From Pyxicephalus adspersus (Eukaryota; Chordata; Amphibia; Anura; Pyxicephalidae): a stretch of 64,000 bases of DNA. The first letter of the stretch is position 1. Each line of letters opens with the position of its first letter. Below, piece after piece: positions 54,421-64,000 of the stretch. The stretch is from assembly GCF_032062135.1 (NCBI RefSeq), contig NC_092859.1:91342596-91406595 (forward strand), given 5' to 3'. The notes under the pieces were generated by a model. The model saw only the letters and a program-made list of their open reading frames with translations. It was not told where the DNA came from and did no database searches. Both the position numbers and the translations under genes were made by a program.

Positions 54421-56345
54421 ATGAATCTCCACCCAGTGTGTATTGTTCGTATCTTGCCAAAACAACAAATAAATAATTATTCATTTTAAGAACTGTTACA
54501 ATGTCATCAATCTATTTGTCAATCAACACCCATCCTTAAAACCAACCTTTTGCCTGGAATTCAGCTTTATTGGTCACTACAGCTTTCCTGTGCTCTAAAT
54601 TCTTACTTTCAGAAGCTCCTATTGAATCACAATCAGATTTTAAACAAATTACATATCTCTATTTATTACATTTAGCTGAATTGTAGTTCTGAGCCTGAAA
54701 AAAGGTAGCAAAAGAGCAACAAAGTCAGATACTCTTGTTTAGATGTAATTTTATGGAAATGTATTCTTTGTCAATAAAACTGGGTGGAGGTTTGATATAA
54801 ATCTGGTGCTAAACTTACAATAATAAATGTTAATGTTTTGTCTAAAGTCATCTTCAGGAACCAATGTTTGCACTAAGTACAATGTATCCTTTAATATGAA
54901 ATGTTGCCCACTCTAAAACATTTGCATTCATTTTTGTAACTTATAAAAATATTTATGATGCACTGGCTTTATTATTTCATATGTTTCTATGTGTTTTTGG
55001 AATTAAATTGAAATACTGAATCTGTATGGGCGTGTGTGCAATTGTATGCTCATCTAACATTCTTTCTCTTCTTAGCTATATTGTAGGATTTTATTGATTT
55101 GCCATGACTGCTAACTTTTTTCTTTTGTAAGTGTAAAACTGAACTAGTAACTGAAACAAAGAATATTTTGTATGACACAACAACATATCAAATGTTTAGA
55201 CATTCCAAAGGGGAAACATCACTTTGGCCGCAGTTCCTTAGGGCTTGTTCCCACTATGGCTGTGTACTGTGCTTTTAAAACTGGTGTGTGTTGTGTTCAG
55301 GCAGTCCATTTATTTGAATTTGAATTTATCTGAAAGTTACAGTGCACAGAAAAAAATGCTTTATAGTGCACATTACATTGACAGGCTTTGCGTAGCAGTG
55401 TTTGGCAAGATGTGCTATTCATGAATGACTGGCAACCCAGCACACCAATGCATGTTCTTTGCATCGCTGCAATAATGTGCAGTGTCCATATAGAAGCGGG
55501 AGAATGGACCAATTCCTTGAGCTTTACGTGCCTTTCATTTATAGACAAAAAATGTAATATTTCAGACACACTTTATTTTAATAAAAGAAAATATCCCTCA
55601 TGCTAATAGTTTTGTAACCAGAGGCACAATATTTTTACTAAATAGGAGCTTTAATTATTTAATGCACACCAATGTGATTGTAAAGTTTTTAAAGTTATTT
55701 GTTAGCCATGTTAGCCATGCCAGATTGATTCTTTTTAGTGCCCTGTACTCAACTGTTTATTAAGCCTAATATCCTTTTGGTTTAATCAGGCTTTCCATCA
55801 GCTGCCATTTGTCCACACTATTTATGGGGGCAAATGGCATGTTTAGAAATATACATCAGCAATAGTAAAGAGATGTACATTTGATGTTTTGATTAAAAAG
55901 CACTCCTAGAACTTTAGAAAAGTGTGCTCTAGGGAGAAGGAAGCATTACTTCACCCTCCAGTGATAACAAAACACAACTGATCAGGCTGAGAAAATAAAG
56001 AAAATTACAAGGTGAGTAATACTAATTCTTAATATAGAAATCGCTAGTAAATCATTGGCAAAATAATAAATTCAACCTATGAAATACAAATGCTTATGGG
56101 AGAGTGTTGCCATTGAAAGTAACAATAGTTGTATTGTAAATACAGCAAACCTTTAGATTTACCTAAGAAGTAGAAATTCAAATGTTAGGAAGACATTGGT
56201 AGTGAAACAGATTCAAAAATATTGAAAACCAACGAGCCATTGGCCACTTAACAAACATACCACCTATAAACATGTCCCTTATAAAAATAGTAGATAAATG
56301 TTACAAAAGTAACTGAAATGAAATGCATGGTGTATTCCACACAAA

Positions 56346-56510
56346 GGGCCTGATTTAATACAGCTCTCCAAAACTGGAGAAGATAAACCAACATGAGAGA
56401 ACCTGGGTGATCTTTCTTATAAATTTTGTTTTCAACCAGAGCCAATCCAGGTTTGCTCCAAGTTTGCCAAATCACCCAGGTTTACCCATGTTAGTCTAAT
56501 AAAACTTTTT
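56346..56510. mobile_element. Palindromic MITE, copy 9
   Basis: Left arm gggcctgatttaatacagct with aactggagaagataaacc; right part has aaatcacccaggtttaccc. The right tip is degraded. Confidence 0.72.
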
Positions 56511-57039
56511 AATGTTAAATAAATGGAAGTGGTATGACCTAATTTCTCTTCCTGTAAGACATAACATACATAGCAGTCTTTGTCTTTAAATGCTTGATAA
56601 TGTGATTGCTGGAGGAATAATTACCCTATGTTTATGCTGCTTTCTTGTAGTTTTTAAAGTTTTGATGTGACCGAGGGCAGAAGGAGCAAACACAAATCCA
56701 ATAGATAGATACTATTAGAAATGTTCCCTACAAGTTGATTCCCAGATATTAAAGCTGTGCCAGACCTTTAACAGCCAGGTATCAGGGTCACTCAGACCCT
56801 TATACAAAGATATCAAAGAATTAAGATGATGGAAGTCTGACATCCAGAGATTGCTTTAACTCAACTGTTATCATTATTTAAGTGTAAAGAATATATATAT
56901 ATATTTTGCATGTCTATCCCAGAAAGACCTTAAAACTTAACTGGAGCCTTACATTTTAATTCTACAAAGGTACAGACTCAGCTCTTCTTCTAATGTTGCT
57001 TAGTATGATTTCACTGAATAATGTGAGCTTCTCACAATG

Positions 57040-57230
57040 AGCCTGATTTATTAAAGTGCCCCAAGTCTGGAGAGGATACACTTTTACAGCAGTGAAGCTG
57101 GGCAATCCAGCAAACCAGAAATGGATCTGGTCCAGAATTGAAAACATTTGCTAACACATAGCTAAATTAGCTGAATTTTAGGAATTTGTTTCCAGGTTTG
57201 CGGGATACACCCAGCTTAAATAAATCAGAT
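57040..57230. mobile_element. Palindromic MITE, copy 10
   Basis: From agcctgatttattaaagtgc to taaataaatcagatc. The right arm carries a deletion between the cacccagctt motif and the tip. Confidence 0.75.
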
Positions 57231-58333
57231 CACTTGATTGTTAGTGTTTGCATATGTCTCATTTAAAATGTAACTACCCTAGACAGTGGTGGTCAATTTA
57301 CAAGTTATAAGAGGCCATAAGTGCACCCTCTGACATCACCGAAGGGCCCCACATAATGTTTGAAATACCGGTATGTTTGCCTGTGGATATACTACAAATA
57401 TGCTACAGTTCTGGTTGGAGATAAATTGCAGACACGTTGCAGGATAAAGATAGGGACTGGGAACATGTTACTAGATTGCTAGAGATCTCTGTCATTGCAG
57501 TCCCTTTACAAATCAAATTATCCACTACTCACTACAAGGACCCAAGGGTTCCATGGCCAGTACCAAACTGCTGCATGGAGTCAATGGGCTTCAGGTTAGG
57601 CACCAGAAACAAAGTATGCAAAAGTGTTTTTGGAGTTTGGAATTTTACATTCCAAATATTGGTGGAAACAGACATGTGATATACTGAACTGACTGAATAA
57701 AATAACATCTCACTTGTCAGCACAGAGGTTATAAAACACTCCCAGCAGATGTTAGCAATACTTTTTTGTGTGATTGTGTGGCTCAAAAATAGGTTATTCA
57801 CAGTGCATATGCTGAATAAAATGTCTTTGATGCACAGATGTTGACCAGCACATACTATAACATAATTATATTTGCTGCACACTGTGAAAAACATATTTGC
57901 CTACTGTCAAATGAATTCAGCCTTTTTATTTGTCACAGATATCATTGAATATTAGAAGGTGTATTTCATGATGGAATATATACAGAGCCAACAAGTATAC
58001 ACCTCCTCGCTTTCTTTCTTTGAATTATTTTGGCAGGCAAATCTTCAAAGGAAAACATGTAAAAAACACAATACTAGAACATTTTATCTATTCTTAGAAG
58101 TGTATGGCATTCCTTTAAAATGAAGACTTGAAAGAAATAGAAGGAATGCTGTCTGATGTGTATTCCAATAAGATGAGAACTGTATATCACTTTTGTATGT
58201 CTGTCAAGTTTGGTAATAATGTTTCACAGTCCACTTTTTAGAAAATCATGTAAAATGTATTTAAATTGCCCTCAGAAACTGCAAATACCTTGAAAAAAAA
58301 CCCCACATTCTTTAGTCAAAGTAAAAAAAGTCG

Positions 58334-58753
58334 TAGAGATGAGTTTCTGGTTTGAAAGTTCTTCAAACCCCCTTGAGTTGAGCTCAGTATGCTGAACTGA
58401 TGTTTACTTTGACAACTTCTTGGTTGACAAGGTACATATCACAAGAGAACCAGTTTTAAGGTACTCAACAGAAAGCATTCCTATTAGCGGGTCATGACAT
58501 GTGTGGCCCCCGACATTCACTAGCCAATAGAAATGCTTTACAGTTAGTCTGCCCTAATTTTTGTAAAAGTAATCAGACAAGCAGCAGCCAATGGCAATAA
58601 TTCCTACTGTGTGACTTCACAATCAACTCCCAGCCAATGTTTACCATGCCAGCCATGGGGAATTTTGTGCTCAAACTACAAAAGTTTGCAGAAATTCTGA
58701 ATGCTGAACAGTGTTCAAATCCAGGCCAGGTTCAAATTCCAATCTCATCACTA
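58334..58753. mobile_element. Inverted-repeat MITE with tagagatgag/ctcatcacta ends
   Basis: The left end tagagatgagtttctggttt pairs with the right end aattccaatctcatcacta. Near the left end gtttgaaagttcttcaaac forms a small hairpin. No coding capacity. Confidence 0.6.
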
Positions 58754-60830
58754 GCTAGCAGTAGTTTTAGTACTTGGTCAGCATGATCTTGTTTATGGTT
58801 TTCCTTGGAGATCAGGTTCGAAGATGGACTTTGAGCTTTCAAGAAAGGTTGAAATCTAATTCAATTGGTGGCACTGTTACAAAAACTATTTACAGAATGT
58901 AGAAATATGAATGAACAATTTTTGTGAATTAACTTTAACATACAGCATACCTCAAACATATGTATTCTAATATGCATGTTGTAAATTCAGATGTAATTTA
59001 AAAATGCACATGCCATTGCATTTGTGAATTGATACTATTCTATTAAACTAGATTAACAAGACTGAGGCCATTTTAGAGATAAATCTGATTTACCTCTGAT
59101 GTAAAAATTGGATTAGATTTTTGAAGAATCAGCAGTCGCTGCATGCAGACACATTAAAAAGAATGACCTGTGTTTTATCACAATTTAGCAAAACTGGGGA
59201 AATGGAAATCTTTGACAAAAATGTTTCTTTTTTTACATTGTATCTTTGAAATTCTTTCACACTATTCTGGTCACCCTACATCACTAAAATGAGCCTAAGC
59301 TATTCGGGTCAGAAAAGAAACCCATTACATTTACTAAGATAAGTTTTTAGTATATATATGGGCATGTATTGGTGTCTTTTATGGTGTATGGTTCTTTTAT
59401 AGTGTATGGTATATTGGTGTCTTTTAACAATCGTCAAATCAAGGACATTTTAGCCATGACAGCCTTTGAATGAAAGGTAAGACATAGAGACACGTGAATA
59501 TAAGGAGGGAGGGTCTGCTATTACTATAATCACAAAAAGATGTACAACAACTGGTGTATGTCTCTGAGATAAAAGATTCACTTCTACTGGTGGTTGGGTA
59601 GTTCCAATCAGGTTTGATAATGACTTTGGTGTAAGCTATTACGACCCTTGATTGGAAGTGCAATGTGAGCAATCCAAGCTCAAATTCCAAGTTCAGATGT
59701 CCCATTTACAGGAAAAGTGACTGGGCTCAGGGTCATTTACTAACAGTTTGCTGCATTGGCACACCTGTCTCAATCTTCTGTAGAGGGCTGCAGCCCACAT
59801 CAGGAATCAGTTCACCCCTCTAATAAAGATAAAGTATGACCAGTCAAGGCACCATTTTCCGCTAGTCAGGGACCAAGCTTGGAGCAAATATATAAGGATC
59901 TAAAATACAGGAAGTGTTTGCTACTAATTATAATGGGTAAATGTCTTTTGGGAAAGTGTTCCAGAACAGTGTGACTGTAAAGCAAGTAAAATTTTAACAA
60001 TTATTTCTAGTTACATGCAGTAACCTTATATTTTTGCTTATACAATTTGCCTATTTTCAAATATTGTAAATGTTATCCTGTAATGATGGTCAGACAGTTA
60101 CAATCGGAGTCAATTCTAACTTGGATAAGTGCTGACCTTGGATTGGTCATCCAATTGAGCATTGTGTCCCCAGCTGCAACCTTGCTAGATTGGTGGAACA
60201 ATCACAGAACCTCTTGCCATTGTGTTCAGCCAATCCAACAAACTTCTAAATGATTGCATTTGTTATTTTGAGATGCTAATATCAAAGATATGATACCCCT
60301 GTTCTAAATTTGTCCCTGTGTCTGTTACCCCGGAAGAAAAAATAAAGTATGGCTTTATGTTATTTATAAGTATTATTAGTAGTAGAGGTTGACAATCAAA
60401 AATCCGGCCATCGATTATAGGCTGGAATGTGAGACAAACATGCAGTGGAAATAGTTTAGCATGCTAATAGTAGGCAAAAGCAGAGTGGCAGAAAGAATAG
60501 TTTATGAACCAAGGTATACACAGTGTAACTTACACAGATTGACATGCTTAGAGCAAAAAAAAAATACATAATGATCTATTACCTTTAGACCCAACTGTAA
60601 TATGTATCAATTGGTTCTTTTCTTTTTAATATTTTATATAGATAAATTGTAATTAACGAGACCTTTAAGGCCTTACAATATACACCACATCATTAAAATG
60701 CCAGCAAACTTTATTATGTTATACAAAAATCTTAAAACCACATTACAATATAAAACAATAACATAATGACAATCATAAATAAAAACAGCAGCTACAGCTG
60801 CAATCCAATTGTATGTAATCTCCATGGTCT

Positions 60831-61166
60831 TAAGCTACGTACACACGTCAGATTTTTATCGACCGATAATCGGCATCGGCCAATTATCGGGCGAAAATCT
60901 GGCATGTGTACAGTCGGTGTCGTCCATCGTCTGAACGACCGACCTGCCGGATCCACGGACGATGGACGACGGCCGATCCTAATGAAAGGGAAGGGGAGAG
61001 CGCGCAGCAGGGTGCCGCTCCGTCGCTCTCCCCCTCCCCTCTCCATAGAGCATGAACGGTGCTGTATGTACAGCATCGTTCATGCATCGTGCAGTCCCTT
61101 GTCGTTGGAAAGGATCGTGAAAGATCCTTTCCAACGACAAAAATTGCAAGTGTGTACGCAGCTTTA
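60831..61166. mobile_element. CpG-rich MITE with taagctacgtacacac ends (336 bp)
   Basis: The left end taagctacgtacacacgtca and right end gcaagtgtgtacgcagcttta are inverted repeats that match imperfectly over about 32 bp. The interior is strikingly GC- and CpG-rich against an AT-rich background and contains further small hairpins (gaaaggatc and gatcctttc). The open frames on both strands are by-products of this composition. Confidence 0.8.
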
Positions 61167-61423
61167 CACATGTTCAATTAAACGCGTTTCATGTAACAGT
61201 AACAAGACCTACAGGTAAAAACATCATTTAAATAATAACATTATATATACTCAGCATATATTGCCTTTCAAAAACATATACAAAAATTCTTATACATCAT
61301 ACTGGTATGATTCGCCCAGAGATGCGCCTTTAAATTGTGCTTACATAAAAATGACCAAGGGAGCAGGACGCAGCGTCAGGGCAAAGCCACCCTACTCCAA
61401 ATATTATATATAAATATAAAATT

Positions 61424-61424
<1 letters not shown>

Positions 61425-61454
<30 letters not shown>

Positions 61455-61460
61455 TAGATA
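61425..61460. repeat. (TAGA)n microsatellite
   Basis: About eight tandem taga units running into a tata-rich stretch. Confidence 0.9.
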
Positions 61461-63579
61461 TGGATATATATATAATATAATAATTGTATTACATATAATA
61501 TATTATATATGGATATGACGGGATGTGGCATCATTATTTTTTAGTAATGGGTAAAAAGCTTGATAATATATAAATACTTTTAAATATTTTATTGATTTTC
61601 AGTAATAAAAATACACATTGTGCTGTGTTGCAGCGCCCATGCATTTTAAAGGTGTGTTGGATGCTTTGCACATAAAATTCACTCCAACCATATAACAATA
61701 GATTGTTGAATTACAGGTAAGACGCTCCATGCATTGTTGTAGCATATCCTTGCACATGTGGGACTTGCTAGGCACAGCTTGTGCATGGATCAAGGAATTT
61801 TTTAAGTAAAGGTATGTATATTTTTTAAATTAAATTTTAAATTTAGGCATGCCACTGCTGCTATAGGCTGCTGGTTTTGATTTTGGAGCATACATACATG
61901 TTTAACATATGGGGTATATGCGGTGTGTGTATATATATTCAAGCCCCCCTCAGGTGCAAAATAAATATTTTGAGGATACAATTTTTTATCACCAATCAGG
62001 CCTACTACACAAATAATAATATTTTTACATTGCTTTATTACCGGGTACATATAATGTATTGACCTATTCATACTAAAATGGGATTAAATGTGATTTCTTT
62101 GCATGGGGAGCAGACTGCATACTTTTCTAGAATTACCTAATGCTTTGCTGCCATCTTTCAGCACAGAAGAGCTCTTTGCACTGTCTGCTTTCTGCCAGGG
62201 TTAGTTTAATGTGTTTATACAGACCATAAATATTTTGGTGGAAGGCAAAGTTGGGGCCCTCTGTGTAGGTCCTGTTCATACCAATGTCCCATTAAAGCTA
62301 TACAGTTACAGAACACAGAATAATATTATGTTTACACATGAATTATAAAACTGATATGTCCTAGGCTACACTAACATAAAACTAACCAGGAACACGTGAA
62401 TATATTCTATAAGCAGAAAAATATAGTCTATATTCATTTTATTGGAATTTTTTGTGGTCCTAAGACTACACTAATATTTTTTTGCATGTTTTTCTTCTAT
62501 TAGGTATAAAGTCAGATTAAACATGGGGACCACCAATGTAGTCTCTAATAACTTCCGCAGATACTCTAAAGCTGTTGGGGTTGCTCAAAGCCTTCTTTAT
62601 GGCACTGCGGACACAGTCGTAGAAACATAAACCACATACACATGCTCATAACTTATTATTGACCATTAATCCACTATTAAGAAGTCAAAAAGTATTTTTA
62701 CCATCTGGTTTTATAGGCACTATTTATAGTAAAATGAAAAAAAAGTTATGAAAAGTAAATTATTGAGTCTAATACTAAATTTAGCTCTGTTCATAGGTAA
62801 AATGTTATACTGCTATACACTGACAAGAAGCTAATTCTAGAAATGTTAGTTAGACTGTATCAATGTTCAGCGTGCAATGACCCATGGCAAACAATCAGAT
62901 CAAATGTAATGTGATCAACTGATTTCTATTTGGCTATTGTTTGCCACTGCGGTTTTGTATTTTATGTCTTTACTGTTGTATATTCTGTTATATCCTTATT
63001 GTGCTTTACATATGGCTCATTGCTTAACTGAATAATTCATACAAATCAGAAAGAATATAAATGATTCCCCCATTTTTAAGGGGTTTTTGAACATGTACAA
63101 CATACTCATAACTTTAGGTGTACACTAGGGGGCACTAAGATGATACAAATGTCTCTAGTATGTGCTGTATTGTATTAGACATTAGGGAGACCACCCTCTA
63201 AAAGGATTTTAGGAAGGAATGCTGGAATCAGCTGGTAGAGAAAAAACAGAAATATGAAATTATAGTTAACACATTCTACAACAGTGGATTATATGCATAA
63301 TATAATTTTACATCTCCTGAAAAAAAATGTGACATTTTAAACAATTACTGCATGCATTACACATTTTAAAAACACAACTGTATATTGTAATTGTCTAGCA
63401 TTGATTACTCTGCATAAGAACTTTCCTAATGCTAAACACATTGTTTGTACACAGCCTTACAAAAAACATTTATTGGTATGATTTTCTCTATAAACGCAGG
63501 GTTCTTTATTTCGATTTAAAAAAGAAAAAGTTGTTCAGTGATCGTGGATGGTTCTGCAGTCAACTTTCTCCTTTACGTC

Positions 63580-63763
63580 ACTCCCTGCATCGTTCAAACG
63601 ATCATATCTAGCGTGTGTACACTATTGGTGGATTATATTTGAACGATCGTATTGTTACAGCATGTACAGAATTGTGCACAATACGATCATCCAAAATATT
63701 TGTGCATACTCATTAGTCGTTTGTTTTCTAACGATAACTATTGCAAGTGTGTACCTAGCTTTA
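63580..63763. mobile_element. Partial relative of the 60831 MITE (right end)
   Basis: Ends ttgcaagtgtgtacctagct followed by tta, matching the right tip of the 60831 element, with the internal motif acgatcgtattgttacagca. The left end was not found. Confidence 0.55.
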
Positions 63764-63817
63764 GGGAGGATTACAACCTCTGTTTGTTTTTTCATTGATG
63801 GTCACCTACACTGACCT

Positions 63818-63889
63818 GAGAGACACAAACTGCTCATTGCTCAAGAAACCCCAAGAAACTTTTGGAGGAAGCCTGATTGAGGAACACTG
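63818..63889. mobile_element. Right-end fragment of the 13277 hAT-like family
   Basis: Shares tttggaggaa and gattgaggaacactg with the right end of the 13277 copy. Only the terminal part is present. Confidence 0.45.
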
Positions 63890-64000
63890 ACATAGTAAAT
63901 GACTGACATAGTAAAATCGCTAGATTTTATTTGCCAGAAGTCGTTTGTGATCAATCATGAAAATCTAGCATTAGTACAGCTGTCCTCTGATGTTGTTTAG

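Larger units (their letters stand above)
54421..64000. other. Intergenic DNA, no gene recognised
   Basis: Contains MITEs at 56346 and 57040, inverted-repeat elements at 58334 and 60831, a tetranucleotide tract at 61425, and end fragments at about 63580-63763 and 63818-63889. A repeat-like start (gggcttgttcccactatgg) lies near 55239. Open frames here, the largest being 150 codons at 60766-61218, lie in repeats or have no recognisable domain. 61500-63430 shows nothing. Confidence 0.6.

Noticed and set aside
57532..57894. 120-codon open frame on the minus strand in the intergenic region
   Set aside because: No recognisable family, and the composition is typical of random AT-rich frames.
60766..61218. 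150-codon open frame on the + strand, with overlapping frames on the - strand
   Set aside because: It coincides with the CpG-rich inverted-repeat element at 60831-61166. Open frames on both strands reflect composition; no domain is visible.
1..64000. Repeated palindromes read as a possible CRISPR-like or tandem array
   Set aside because: Spacing is irregular (kilobases), copies are diverged and can be inverted, and the window is clearly vertebrate. They are dispersed MITEs.

Overview
This is eukaryotic DNA, almost certainly from a frog. Its one protein-coding gene is spread over about 50 kb as short exons with clean GT-AG boundaries. The introns and flank are packed with small inverted-repeat DNA transposons, a decayed Tc1/mariner copy and a 5'-truncated L1-like LINE. 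Several of these repeat types are ones I associate with anuran genomes, such as the 'cagcgctgta' unit at 943 and 31686 and the TTAA-flanked T2-like element at 48998. There is no operon, phage, CRISPR or other prokaryotic signal. The frog assignment is inference from repeat content and protein divergence.

The gene runs on the + strand from 1287 to the stop codon at 51112. I reconstruct 31 exons (e1 to e31), 4450 coding nt in total. It is the 3' part of an ADAMTS protease of the ADAMTS9/ADAMTS20 (GON-1) branch. Residue choices in the cysteine-rich, spacer and later thrombospondin repeats fit ADAMTS20 rather than ADAMTS9. In order it encodes the end of the metalloprotease with the zinc site (e1-e4), disintegrin-like region (e4-e6), first thrombospondin type 1 repeat (TSR1, e6-e7), cysteine-rich region (e7-e8), second half of the spacer (e9-e10), TSR2 to TSR15 (e10-e25) and the GON domain (e26-e31). 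The signal peptide, prodomain and first part of the catalytic domain lie upstream of the window.

One coding block is missing. The end of the cysteine-rich region and start of the spacer, including the family's CGVCGG core, should lie between e8 (ends 9703) and e9 (starts 10739). I find nothing resembling it in that 1035-bp intron on either strand. Joining e8 to e9 directly gives a frameshift and early stop, while all other 30 exon junctions keep frame. The exon(s) are therefore probably missing from the assembly, or the gene has a real internal deletion.

Layout: 1-1286 intron; 1287-21085 exons e1-e20; 21086-41800 one 20.7-kb intron built largely of transposon remains; 41801-51112 exons e21-e31; 51113-64000 3' untranslated and intergenic DNA with repeats but no recognisable gene. 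I found no new multi-gene system. The points most worth checking are the missing exon block, a GC-AG intron, the modular TSR exons, a nested transposon insertion that reveals its target site, and several well-preserved non-autonomous DNA transposons.
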